Of a DNA stretch of 64,000 bases, positions 55,697 through 64,000 are shown one piece after another; position 1 is the stretch's first letter; every line of letters begins with the position of its first letter. The DNA is taken from positions 62,001 to 126,000 of the forward strand of contig NZ_JACHYE010000007.1 in the NCBI RefSeq assembly GCF_014192645.1, in the 5' to 3' direction. A program made the position numbers and the translations under genes. The DNA comes from Herbaspirillum sp. Sphag64. Its GTDB lineage: Bacteria; Pseudomonadota; Gammaproteobacteria; Burkholderiales; Burkholderiaceae_D. Under the pieces are notes generated by a model. That model was given only the letters and a program-made list of their open reading frames with translations. It was not told the DNA's origin and did not search any database.

Positions 55697-56485
55697 CTAC
55701 CTGTTCTGAGAGGTGTTCGGGATACAGGTGATGTCATCGCTGTCGTCCCTTTCAAACGGCGTCAACATGAAGCCGGCGTTTTCTTCAGAAAACTGAGTAC
55801 TTGACTTCCGGCAGCATAGCGTCGTCGATAGTTTTCGCAGACTGCCCAGCCAGACCGTCAGTCGGGTCATGGTATCGATGTCGATACCGGGTCGCTGCAG
55901 TAAAGTGTCGACGATGTCAGAGTGAGAGTAATAGCGAGCGATTACCAATGCCGATCGGCCCCAGTGATCTTTTGCATTGATATCGCATAGCATGTCTTCG
56001 CATAGCAATTTGAAGCTAGCATGACTGCCATTGGCGGCGGCGAGCATTAGCGGGGTGTGGCTAGCGTCGTCAGTGGCGTTCAGATTGATTTTTTTGCACT
56101 TAAGCAACAGCCTTACAGCAGCATCGCGATCGTAATACGCAGCGTAATGCAGGGCGGTCGCTCGACTGTTGGTGACGCTGTCGACATTGACAAATGGGCA
56201 CTTGAGCAAGCGGTCGACTTCCCGTGTGTCATTTACTTTGCAAGCGATAATCAGGGGCGTGCATCCATACTGATCGGTGGAATTGGTACGGCGGAACTGT
56301 GCGAGACAAGGTTCGCATGGTGCGGGGATCGGTAATGTCTGCTGCGACGCAGCTTCGATGTGGGTACTGTTCACCCCGGTGATACTAGATCCGACTTTGC
56401 TCCCTGTTGGAGATTTTTCCTTGCAATTATTTTGAAGATGACTGGTATTTGTTTGAGATGTTCCTTGAATTTTTGATGTATTCAT
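55697..56485 (-). CDS. Ankyrin-repeat protein
   Basis: The 262-aa product has a 60-residue Ser/Thr/Asn/Gln-rich N-terminus with no signal peptide, followed by about four ankyrin repeats (about residues 70-200; G-C-T-P-L-I-I-A-C, A-T-A-L-H-Y-A-A, H-T-P-L-M-L-A-A-A-N-G and W-G-R-S-A-L-V-I-A-R). The C-terminal 60 residues are acidic and unstructured. The cysteine content (about 11) is high. Ankyrin proteins are common eukaryotic-interaction effectors, and the polar N-terminus would fit a secretion signal, but neither is shown here. Confidence 0.82.
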   Translation of the reverse strand: MNTSKIQGTSQTNTSHLQNNCKEKSPTGSKVGSSITGVNSTHIEAASQQTLPIPAPCEPCLAQFRRTNSTDQYGCTPLIIACKVNDTREVDRLLKCPFVNVDSVTNSRATALHYAAYYDRDAAVRLLLKCKKINLNATDDASHTPLMLAAANGSHASFKLLCEDMLCDINAKDHWGRSALVIARYYSHSDIVDTLLQRPGIDIDTMTRLTVWLGSLRKLSTTLCCRKSSTQFSEENAGFMLTPFERDDSDDITCIPNTSQNR

Positions 56486-56580
56486 ATCGAATAAATTCGT
56501 GAAAACATCACTTTTACCGCGCGGAACCTGTTCGGCGCCTGCAAATTTCGCACATTTTTACGTAAGGCTCGGGGTAAAAC

Positions 56581-58227
56581 TCAGCGTGATTCTTTTAGCT
56601 TTCGCCATAGGGTAGTTCTGCTGATGCCGAGGTAGTCCGCTGCTGCTGCCCGGTTGCCGGCAAATCGGGTCATTACCTCTTCGATGGAAAGAGGAGTTAT
56701 CGAGCTGGTCTCGGATCGAGGGATGGTGGTCTCGGATGCAGGTGCCGCTGCAGCAGCCTGTAGCTCCGGTGCGATTTTCAGCATCAGATTCGGCGTCAAA
56801 GCCTGTAACGGTTCGGCTGCGAGAAATAGTGCCAGTCGTTCCATCAGATTGCGTAGTTCTCGCACATTTCCTGGCCATTGGTAGGCTGCCAGCAATGGCA
56901 TGCAGCGCAGGATTTCGGCATGCAGATTGGCGTGCGGACGGATATCCATCGCTGCCAGCGCATGTTTGAGACACCATTCGGCCAGTGGCACCAGATCTTC
57001 CGGCCGCTCTCGCAGAGGGGGCAGCGTCATGCGCAATACACTGAGGCGATAAAACAGATCAGCCCGGAAGCGGCCTTCCTTGACGCGACTATCGAGGTCA
57101 CAATGGGTAGCGCTGACGATGCGGACATTGACTGGAATCGGACGTGTACCGCCGACGCGCACCACTTCCCGTTCTTCCAGTACGCGCAGCAAACGGGTTT
57201 GCAGTGGCAATGGCATTTCGCCTATTTCATCCAGAAACAGCGTGCCATGATGCGCGGCTTCAAACAGACCGGCCCGACCACCGCGGCGTGAGCCGGTAAA
57301 TGCACCTTCCTCATAACCAAACAGTTCTGACTCCAACAACGATTCGGCCAGTGCGCCGCAATTGACGGCGACAAACGGACGCTGCCCTTGTGCCTTGCCC
57401 TGCAGATGCGGATGGGCACGGTGGATTGCTTGCGCCGCCAACTCCTTGCCGGTACCTGTCTCGCCTTGAATCAACACGGTCGCAGGTGATTTGGCAAACA
57501 GTGTGATGGAGTGGCGTAGCGCTTCCATGGCGGCGGAATCACCACGCAGATCGTTGATGTGATGGCGCGCTCGGAGACTGTCGGCGACCGGATAGCTGCG
57601 TGTGCGGTTTGATTCGAGCTGGGTCAGACGCGCCATTTCCAGCGCATCGTCGAAGGCTTGTCGGATCGATTCGGATGAATACACAAAAATTCCTGCCAGA
57701 CCGGCTTCCTCGGCCAGATCGGTGATTAGTCCGGCACCGACAATGGCCTTGATACCTGCCGATTTGAGCTCATTGATCTGCGCACGGGCATCTTCTTCGG
57801 TAGCGTAGGTCCGCTGCACAATATTCAGATCGAAGGTGCTCTGAAATTCACCCAATGCTGGCATGGTTTCCTGATACGTGATCAGGGCAATGTCGGGCGA
57901 GATTTTGCGCGCCCGGGCCAGCGCCTGCATGACATCAAAGCCGCTGGCGCGGGCGATGATGACGGGTACCGATAGACGGCTCTTCAGGTACGCCGCGTTC
58001 GAGCCGGCGGCAATGACGGCGTCACAGCGTTCGTTCTCCAGCCGCTCGCGAATATGGCGTACTGCATCTTCAAAGCCCAGTGGAATCGGTTCGATATCGG
58101 CGCGATTGTCGTATTCCAGTGTGATGTCACGAAACAGTTCGAACAGACGTGAGACGGATACCGTCCAGATCACGGGTTTGTCATTGTTGTCGCGGGCTTC
58201 ACGCGGGTAGCCGGGGGAGCGTTTCAT
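56581..58227 (-). CDS. prpR: Propionate catabolism activator PrpR
   Basis: The 548-aa sigma-54 activator has an N-terminal PrpR sensory domain (about residues 15-205), an AAA+ domain (Walker A G-E-T-G-T-G-K-E, contact loop G-A-F-T-G-S, Walker B L-F-L-D-E-I-G-E) and a C-terminal Fis-type helix-turn-helix ([16 protein letters not shown]). PrpR senses 2-methylcitrate. It is divergent from prpB with 255 bases between starts that hold a -24/-12 promoter and repeated TGTTTCA motifs. The S in place of the final A of the contact loop is usual in PrpR. Confidence 0.95.
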   Translation of the reverse strand: MKRSPGYPREARDNNDKPVIWTVSVSRLFELFRDITLEYDNRADIEPIPLGFEDAVRHIRERLENERCDAVIAAGSNAAYLKSRLSVPVIIARASGFDVMQALARARKISPDIALITYQETMPALGEFQSTFDLNIVQRTYATEEDARAQINELKSAGIKAIVGAGLITDLAEEAGLAGIFVYSSESIRQAFDDALEMARLTQLESNRTRSYPVADSLRARHHINDLRGDSAAMEALRHSITLFAKSPATVLIQGETGTGKELAAQAIHRAHPHLQGKAQGQRPFVAVNCGALAESLLESELFGYEEGAFTGSRRGGRAGLFEAAHHGTLFLDEIGEMPLPLQTRLLRVLEEREVVRVGGTRPIPVNVRIVSATHCDLDSRVKEGRFRADLFYRLSVLRMTLPPLRERPEDLVPLAEWCLKHALAAMDIRPHANLHAEILRCMPLLAAYQWPGNVRELRNLMERLALFLAAEPLQALTPNLMLKIAPELQAAAAAPASETTIPRSETSSITPLSIEEVMTRFAGNRAAAADYLGISRTTLWRKLKESR

Positions 58228-58238
58228 GTGATTGACGG

Positions 58239-58294
58239 TGTTTCATTTAGATGTTTCAAATGTTTCAAATGTAACATGGAAGCGAAAATGAAAC
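58239..58294. promoter_or_regulatory. Repeated TGTTTCA motifs, probable PrpR operator
   Basis: TGTTTCA occurs at 58239, 58252 and 58261 on the plus strand, the last two within a 9-base tandem repeat, and the inverse TGAAAC at 58289-58294. They lie about 125-180 bases upstream of the -24/-12 promoter, an expected place for an enhancer-binding protein, and next to the prpR start. Confidence 0.55.
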
Positions 58295-58417
58295 GTACAT
58301 CAGTAGTGCATAGGGAACAGCTTTTTGTTTTTGGTATATTTTTAAGTAATTGATTAAATTGATTTTTATTGTCTTATTCAAGTTTTTTTTGAGGTGGGGA
58401 TGGCCCTTGTGTCGGGC

Positions 58418-58433
58418 TGGCACGCGCATTGCA
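58418..58433 (+). promoter_or_regulatory. Sigma-54 (-24/-12) promoter of prpBC-acnD-prpF
   Basis: TGGCAC-GCGCA-TTGCA fits the full consensus, with GG at 58419-58420 and GC at 58431-58432 separated by 10 bases. It lies 50 bases before the prpB start and matches the requirement of PrpR for sigma-54. Confidence 0.93.
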
Positions 58434-58482
58434 ATAAGCTCTGGCATGCACCCTGCTGAAACAACTCGCAAAGGAAAAATTC

Positions 58483-59364
58483 ATGAGTACAGCTTCCCGC
58501 ACCACCAAACAAATTCTGCGCGACAAGGTCAATGCCCGGCGTGGCCTGCTGGTACCAGGCGCATTCAATGCGCTGTCGGCGCGGGTGATTGCCGACCTTG
58601 GTTTTGAGGCGCTCTACATCACCGGTGCGGGCGTGACGAATATGTATTTCGGCATGCCTGACCAGGGCTTCATCGGACTCAATGAGCTAGCCGACCATAC
58701 CGCCCGGATTCGCGATGCGGTCGATATTCCGCTCATCGTTGATGCCGACACTGGCTTTGGCAATGCCCTCAATGTGCGTCACACCATCCGGTCGCTGGAG
58801 CGTGCCGGTGCCGATGCGGTACAACTGGAAGATCAGGTCTCGCCCAAGCGCTGCGGTCACTTCAACGGTAAGGAAGTGATTTCCTGTGCCGAAATGGTAG
58901 GCAAGATCCACGCCGCCGTGGATGCCCGCAGCAACGACGGCATGCTGATCATGGCGCGTACCGATGCGCGCAGTGTGCATGGTTTTGAGGATGCGCTGGA
59001 GCGTGCTGCACGCTATAGCGAAGCGGGTGCCGACATCCTGTTCGTTGAAGCCACCGAGACTGCCGACGAAATCCGGCGTCTGCCACAGGCGCTGGACAAG
59101 CCACAACTGGTCAATCTGGTCATTGGTGGCAAAACACCGATTTTCAGCGCCGATGAACTGGGTGATCTGGGTTACGGCATTGTGCTGTACGCCAACGCCG
59201 CGTTGCAGGGCGCTGTAGCCGGTATGCAAAAGGCATTGACCGTGTTGCGCGATAGTCATCGGCTGGATGAAGATCCACAACTGGTCACACCATTCGCGGA
59301 GCGTCAACGTCTGGTCAACAAGCCATTCTTTGACCAGCTGGAAAAGAAATACGCCGATAAGTAA
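58483..59364 (+). CDS. prpB: 2-methylisocitrate lyase
   Basis: The 293-aa enzyme splits 2-methylisocitrate to pyruvate and succinate, the last step of the methylcitrate cycle. The catalytic K-R-C-G-H motif is present with C124, as is the P-G-A-F-N-A-L-S-A-R entry motif and D-A-D-T-G-F-G. Length matches Salmonella PrpB (295). AAAGGA lies about 7 bases before the ATG. Confidence 0.97.
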   Translation: MSTASRTTKQILRDKVNARRGLLVPGAFNALSARVIADLGFEALYITGAGVTNMYFGMPDQGFIGLNELADHTARIRDAVDIPLIVDADTGFGNALNVRHTIRSLERAGADAVQLEDQVSPKRCGHFNGKEVISCAEMVGKIHAAVDARSNDGMLIMARTDARSVHGFEDALERAARYSEAGADILFVEATETADEIRRLPQALDKPQLVNLVIGGKTPIFSADELGDLGYGIVLYANAALQGAVAGMQKALTVLRDSHRLDEDPQLVTPFAERQRLVNKPFFDQLEKKYADK

Positions 59365-59423
59365 GCTGATAAATAAGCTGATCACCAAGTACATCACCCA
59401 ACATATTCATTCAGGAGACCCTC

Positions 59424-60578
59424 ATGACCGAGCAAACTGCACCAGCCTTCAAACCAAAGAAATCTGTTGCCCTGTCTGGCGTGACCGCGGGTAACACGGC
59501 CTTGTGTACCGTCGGCAAGACCGGTAACGATCTGCACTATCGCGGTTACGACATTCTGGATGTCGCCGATAGCTGTGAATTTGAAGAGATCGCCCATCTG
59601 CTGGTCCATGGCAAGTTGCCCACCAGTGCCGAACTGCAAGCCTACAAGACCAAGCTCAAGGCCTTGCGTGGTCTGCCAGCCAATGTGAAGGCTGCACTCG
59701 AATGGCTGCCTGCAGCATCCCATCCGATGGATGTCATGCGCACCGGTGTCTCGGCCTTGGGCTGTGTACTGCCAGAGAAAGACGATCACAATACCCCAGG
59801 CGCACGCGATATCGCTGACCGTCTGATGGCGTCGCTGGGTTCCATGTTGCTGTACTGGTATCACTACAGCCATAACGGCAAGCGTATCGAGGTGGAAACC
59901 GATGACGATTCCATCGGTGGCCACTTCCTGCATTTGCTGCATGGCGTACCACCCTCAAAGCTGTGGGAAAAAGCCATGCATACCTCGCTGATTCTGTATG
60001 CAGAGCATGAGTTCAACGCCTCGACCTTCACCGGTCGCGTGATTGCCGGTACCGGCTCCGATATGTATTCCGCCATCACTGGTGCGATTGGTGCTTTGCG
60101 CGGTCCCAAGCATGGTGGCGCCAATGAAGTCGCGTTTGAAATCCAGAAACGTTACGACAATCCCGATGAAGCTGAAGCCGATATCAAGCGTCGCGTTGAA
60201 AACAAGGAAGTGGTGATTGGTTTTGGTCATCCGGTTTATACCATCTCTGATCCACGCAACAAGGTGATCAAGGAAGTGGCTCGTAACCTGTCCAAGGATG
60301 CCGGCTCATTGAAAATGTTTGATATCGCCGAGCGTCTGGAAACGGTGATGTGGGATATCAAGAAGATGTTCCCCAACCTGGACTGGTTCTCGGCGGTCTC
60401 CTATCACATGATGGGCGTGCCAACAGCGATGTTCACGCCGTTGTTCGTCATTGCCCGCACCTCGGGTTGGGCTGCCCACATTATTGAGCAACGCATCGAC
60501 AACAAGATCATCCGTCCATCGGCCAACTATGTTGGTCCGGAAGATCTGCAGTTTGTGCCGATCGCCAAGCGTAAATAA
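59424..60578 (+). CDS. prpC: 2-methylcitrate synthase
   Basis: The 384-aa enzyme condenses propionyl-CoA with oxaloacetate. Citrate-synthase family residues are visible: G-Y-D-I-L-D-V-A near the start, H-G-G-A-N-E-V, the catalytic His in G-F-G-H-P-V-Y and Asp in the final [13 protein letters not shown] segment. Length agrees with PrpC (389) rather than the longer GltA type. It starts 59 bases after prpB, with AGGAGA close to the ATG. Confidence 0.96.
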   Translation: MTEQTAPAFKPKKSVALSGVTAGNTALCTVGKTGNDLHYRGYDILDVADSCEFEEIAHLLVHGKLPTSAELQAYKTKLKALRGLPANVKAALEWLPAASHPMDVMRTGVSALGCVLPEKDDHNTPGARDIADRLMASLGSMLLYWYHYSHNGKRIEVETDDDSIGGHFLHLLHGVPPSKLWEKAMHTSLILYAEHEFNASTFTGRVIAGTGSDMYSAITGAIGALRGPKHGGANEVAFEIQKRYDNPDEAEADIKRRVENKEVVIGFGHPVYTISDPRNKVIKEVARNLSKDAGSLKMFDIAERLETVMWDIKKMFPNLDWFSAVSYHMMGVPTAMFTPLFVIARTSGWAAHIIEQRIDNKIIRPSANYVGPEDLQFVPIAKRK

Positions 60579-60697
60579 CGCGCTCTATCAGTCATCAGTA
60601 ATTAGCATTAGCCGCCTGCAACCGGTCATTGATTATCGATGTATCAATGACCTAGTGCAGGCGGCCACTCTTACCAAGTCATTTTCGGGATTGAGCC

Positions 60698-63313
60698 ATG
60701 AATACCGCCTACCGCAAACCTCTACCTGGCACCACGCTGGATTACTTTGACGCCCGTGCGGCAGTTGAGGCGATCCAGCCTGGCGCCTGGGACCGCTTGC
60801 CCTATACCTCGCGCGTGCACGCAGAAAATCTGGTGCGTCGCTGCGATACGACGATTTTGCATGATTGCCTGACCCAGATTGTGGAAGGCAAGCGCGACCG
60901 TGACTTCCCCTGGTTCCCGGCACGCGTGGTGTGTCATGACATTCTCGGTCAAACCGCGCTGGTGGATCTGGCTGGTCTGCGCGATGCGATTGCCGATCAA
61001 GGTGGCGATCCGGCAAAGGTCAATCCGGTGGTGCCGGTACAACTGATCGTCGATCATTCGCTGGCGGTGGAATGCGGTGGCTTTGATCCACAGGCATTCG
61101 AGAAAAACCGTGCCATTGAAGACCGCCGTAACGAAGACCGTTTCCACTTTATCGACTGGACCAGCAAGGCGTTCAAGAACGTCAATGTTATTCAGCCCGG
61201 CAACGGCATCATGCATCAGATCAATCTGGAAAAGATGTCGCCGGTGATCCACAACGATCATGGCGTGGCCTATCCCGATACTTGCGTCGGTACCGATAGC
61301 CACACGCCGCACGTCGATGCATTGGGTGTGATCGCGGTTGGCGTGGGGGGGCTGGAAGCCGAAAATGTCATGTTGGGACGCGCTTCCTGGATGCGTCTGC
61401 CCGAGATCGTCGGTGTCGAACTGAGCGGCAAGCCGGGGCCGGGTATTACCGCCACTGACGTGGTGCTGACGCTGACCGAATTCCTGCGCAAGGAAAAAGT
61501 CGTCGGCGCCTATCTGGAATTTCGTGGGGAAGGCGCTGCTGCACTGACACTGGGTGACCGTGCCACGATTTCGAACATGGCACCGGAGTATGGTGCGACG
61601 GCTGCGATGTTCTTCATCGACCAGCAAACCATCGACTATCTGACCTTGACTGGTCGTGATCATGAGCAGGTCAAGCTGGTTGAAAACTATGCCAAGGAAG
61701 CTGGCTTGTGGGCCGATAGTCTGACGTCAGCCCAGTATGAGCGTGTGCTGACATTTGATCTGGGTACGGTGGTGCGCACCCTGGCTGGGCCGTCCAATCC
61801 ACATCGTCGCTTGCCGGTATCGGCATTGGCCGAACGCGGTATTGCCGTAGATCTGGCCCAGGCACAAGCGCAGGAAGCACAGGGTTTGATGCCGGACGGC
61901 GCAGTGATCATTGCTGCCATCACCAGTTGCACCAATACCAGCAATCCTCGCAATGTAATCGCTGCAGCGCTGCTGGCTCGTAACGCCAATCGCGCCGGAC
62001 TGACGCGCAAGCCTTGGGTGAAGTCGTCATTGGCACCTGGCTCGAAGACGGTTGCGTTGTATCTGGAAGAGGCTGGTTTGACAAACGATCTGGAGCAACT
62101 TGGCTTTGGTATCGTGGCGTTTGCCTGCACCACCTGCAACGGTATGTCGGGCGCGCTGGATCCCGTCATTCAGCAGGAAATCATTGATCGCGATCTTTAT
62201 GCGACGGCTGTGCTGTCGGGCAATCGCAACTTCGACGGTCGTATCCACCCTTACGCCAAGCAAGCCTTCCTCGCTTCGCCGCCATTGGTGGTGGCCTACG
62301 CCATTGCCGGCACCATCCGTTTTGATATTGAAAAGGACGTACTGGGCGTTGATCGCACGACCGGCAAGGAAATTCGCCTCAAGGATATCTGGCCCAGCGA
62401 TGCCGAGATTGATGCCGTGGTCAAGAGCGCGGTCAAGCCTGAGCAGTTCCGCAATGTCTATACCCCGATGTTTGCCGTGCAGCAGGGCAAGGATGAGCAG
62501 GTCAGCCCGCTCTACGACTGGCGTGCCATGAGCACCTACATCCGCCGTCCACCGTATTGGGAAGGCGCATTGGCCGGTGAGCGTACCTTGCGTGGCATGC
62601 GTCCTCTGGCAGTGCTGCCGGACAATATCACCACCGATCACCTGTCGCCGTCGAATGCAATCCTGCCCGATTCAGCTGCCGGTGAATATCTGGCCAAGAT
62701 GGGTTTGCCAGAGGAAGACTTCAACTCTTATGCAACCCACCGAGGCGATCACCTGACCGCGCTGCGTGCGACCTTTGCCAATCCACAACTGGTCAATGAA
62801 ATGGCGGTCGTCAATGGCGAAGTCAAAAAGGGATCGCTGGCACGGGTGGAACCGGATGGTAGCGTCATACGCATGTGGGAAGCGATTGAAACCTACCTCA
62901 ACCGCAAGCAGCCGCTGATCATTATCGCTGGTGCTGACTACGGTCAGGGATCGTCGCGTGACTGGGCTGCCAAAGGGGTGCGTCTGGCGGGTGTGGAAGT
63001 GATCGTGGCAGAAGGCTTTGAGCGGATTCATCGCACCAATCTGATCGGCATGGGCGTGATTCCGCTGGAGTTCAAGCCCGGCGTAACCCGCAAGACGCTG
63101 GGTATCGACGGTACCGAAACGTTTGATGTGATCGGTACCCGTACGCCGCGTGCCGACCTGACGCTGGTCATCCACCGCAAGAATGGCGAGCGGGTGGAAG
63201 TTCCTGTGACGTGCCGTCTCGATACTGCGGAGGAAGTTTCGATCTATGAAGCCGGTGGCGTACTGCAACGCTTCGCACAGGATTTCCTGGCTTCGACGGT
63301 CAAGGCTGCCTGA
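60698..63313 (+). CDS. acnD: 2-methylcitrate dehydratase AcnD (Fe-S dependent)
   Basis: The 871-aa aconitase-family enzyme dehydrates 2-methylcitrate. Cluster cysteines appear in I-T-S-C-T-N-T-S and in A-C-T-T-C-N-G; the C-terminal swivelling domain carries the G-A-D-Y-G-Q-G-S-S-R-D-W-A motif. The combination with PrpF replaces PrpD in this variant of the cycle. It depends on Fe-S supply such as the ISC system in the same window. prpF starts 30 bases later. Confidence 0.96.
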   Translation: MNTAYRKPLPGTTLDYFDARAAVEAIQPGAWDRLPYTSRVHAENLVRRCDTTILHDCLTQIVEGKRDRDFPWFPARVVCHDILGQTALVDLAGLRDAIADQGGDPAKVNPVVPVQLIVDHSLAVECGGFDPQAFEKNRAIEDRRNEDRFHFIDWTSKAFKNVNVIQPGNGIMHQINLEKMSPVIHNDHGVAYPDTCVGTDSHTPHVDALGVIAVGVGGLEAENVMLGRASWMRLPEIVGVELSGKPGPGITATDVVLTLTEFLRKEKVVGAYLEFRGEGAAALTLGDRATISNMAPEYGATAAMFFIDQQTIDYLTLTGRDHEQVKLVENYAKEAGLWADSLTSAQYERVLTFDLGTVVRTLAGPSNPHRRLPVSALAERGIAVDLAQAQAQEAQGLMPDGAVIIAAITSCTNTSNPRNVIAAALLARNANRAGLTRKPWVKSSLAPGSKTVALYLEEAGLTNDLEQLGFGIVAFACTTCNGMSGALDPVIQQEIIDRDLYATAVLSGNRNFDGRIHPYAKQAFLASPPLVVAYAIAGTIRFDIEKDVLGVDRTTGKEIRLKDIWPSDAEIDAVVKSAVKPEQFRNVYTPMFAVQQGKDEQVSPLYDWRAMSTYIRRPPYWEGALAGERTLRGMRPLAVLPDNITTDHLSPSNAILPDSAAGEYLAKMGLPEEDFNSYATHRGDHLTALRATFANPQLVNEMAVVNGEVKKGSLARVEPDGSVIRMWEAIETYLNRKQPLIIIAGADYGQGSSRDWAAKGVRLAGVEVIVAEGFERIHRTNLIGMGVIPLEFKPGVTRKTLGIDGTETFDVIGTRTPRADLTLVIHRKNGERVEVPVTCRLDTAEEVSIYEAGGVLQRFAQDFLASTVKAA

Positions 63314-63343
63314 GTCACACAGAGTGAGCAGAAAGGAATAACG

Positions 63344-64000
63344 ATGTCACACGTACCTCAAATCAAGATACCGGCCACCTATATTCGTGGTGGTACCAGT
63401 AAAGGCGTGTTTTTTCGCTTGCAGGATTTGCCTGCGGCAGCACAAGTCCCCGGGGCCGCACGTGATGCACTGCTACTGCGTGTGATTGGTAGTCCCGACC
63501 CCTATGGCAAGCAGATCGACGGTATGGGCGGCGCTACCTCCAGCACCAGCAAGACGGTGATTTTGTCTAAATCCAGTCGTCCGGACCACGATGTGGATTA
63601 CTTGTTCGGTCAGGTATCCATCGATAGCGCCTTCGTCGACTGGAGCGGTAATTGCGGCAACCTGTCGGCTGCGGTCGGCTCGTTTGCCATCAGCAGTGGT
63701 CTGATTGATGCCAGCCGGATTCCTGCCAACGGTATGTGCACGGTGCGGGTCTGGCAAGCCAATATCAGCAAGACCATCATTGCCCATGTACCGATCACCG
63801 ACGGACAGGTGCAGGAAACTGGCGACTTCGAGCTCGATGGCGTGACCTTTCCGGCAGCGGAGGTGCAACTGGAATTCCTCGATCCGGCAGCCGAGGAGGA
63901 GGGTGCTGGCGGTGCCATGTTCCCGACCGGCAATCTGGTTGATCAACTCGATGTCCCTGGTGTTGGCAGTTTCAACGCCACCATGATCAATGCCGGTATC
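63344..64000 (+). CDS. prpF: PrpF, 2-methylaconitate isomerase, partial
   Basis: The frame starts at ATG 63344 (AAAGGAA about 8 bases upstream) and is open to the window end, giving 219 residues of a protein of about 395. The N-terminus I-R-G-G-T-S-K-G-V-F-F and the later D-G-M-G-G-A-T-S-S-T-S-K-T and N-C-G-N-L-S-A-A-V-G are diagnostic for PrpF. It isomerises trans- to cis-2-methylaconitate, the product form made by AcnD. Confidence 0.95.
   Translation, partial: MSHVPQIKIPATYIRGGTSKGVFFRLQDLPAAAQVPGAARDALLLRVIGSPDPYGKQIDGMGGATSSTSKTVILSKSSRPDHDVDYLFGQVSIDSAFVDWSGNCGNLSAAVGSFAISSGLIDASRIPANGMCTVRVWQANISKTIIAHVPITDGQVQETGDFELDGVTFPAAEVQLEFLDPAAEEEGAGGAMFPTGNLVDQLDVPGVGSFNATMINAGI

Noticed and set aside
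57290..57330. GAFTGS instead of GAFTGA in PrpR as a defect
   Set aside because: The serine variant is, to my knowledge, normal in PrpR proteins, so it is not evidence of lost sigma-54 contact.

Overview
The window reads as a chromosomal segment of a betaproteobacterium (Burkholderiales, most likely Oxalobacteraceae). This rests on gene content: a complete iscRSUA-hscBA-fdx-iscX cluster, an imuA-imuB-dnaE2 mutasome, the acnD/prpF form of the methylcitrate cycle, glnA-ntrB-ntrC, and LexA boxes of the CTGT-N8-ACAG type. The genus cannot be fixed from the sequence alone. Layout: (1) Positions 1-7045 are the right end of a prophage: C-terminus of a baseplate J-like protein, a tail protein, a glycine-rich tail fibre with a small DUF4376 partner, an HNH protein, a membrane protein, a glucosaminidase endolysin, a reversed higB-higA toxin-antitoxin pair, a holin-like protein, a lipoprotein, a DUF1353 protein and a 77-aa orphan under a near-consensus LexA box. 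No integrase is visible. The phage genes stop beside a tRNA-Ser(GGA) gene, a plausible attachment site. (2) 7143-15568 is housekeeping and carbon metabolism: acs, a UPF0114 membrane protein, class I fumarase, murI, tRNA-His, and a divergent LysR/amidohydrolase pair. (3) 15681-19229 is a four-gene MCE lipid transporter (STAS-permease fusion, ATPase, MCE protein, PqiC-like lipoprotein), followed by a YghZ-type aldo-keto reductase. (4) 20894-29205 is a sensory region: a chemoreceptor with an altered signalling tip, a BvgS-like kinase with a short histidine-rich periplasmic segment and a convergent RcsB-like regulator, a secreted CHRD protein, a possible small RNA ending in an intrinsic terminator, and a canonical chemoreceptor ending in a CheR-tether-like pentapeptide. 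(5) 29270-34634 is the SOS mutasome operon imuA-imuB-dnaE2, transcribed divergently from the ISC iron-sulfur cluster (34821-40696); the two promoters and their LexA and IscR sites share one 186-bp spacer. (6) 40775-43613 is a DUF1800/DUF1501 export-type pair. 44024-45535 holds a second RcsB-like regulator and a stand-alone REC-HPt protein. (7) 45607-50656 is a rhodanese and glnA-ntrB-ntrC, with sigma-54 and NtrC-like sites before glnA. (8) 50727-56485 holds a TPR O-GlcNAc-transferase-like protein, an MHS-family transporter, a secreted unknown and an ankyrin protein. (9) 56581-64000 is the propionate catabolism region: prpR divergent from prpB-prpC-acnD-prpF behind a consensus -24/-12 promoter; prpF runs off the end. 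Functional links: two phosphorelay sets (kinase-REC-HPt plus regulator at 22678-26307; regulator plus REC-HPt at 44024-45535) could exchange phosphate. Fe-S supply by ISC would serve fumarase and AcnD. Acs and the methylcitrate genes handle short-chain fatty acids.
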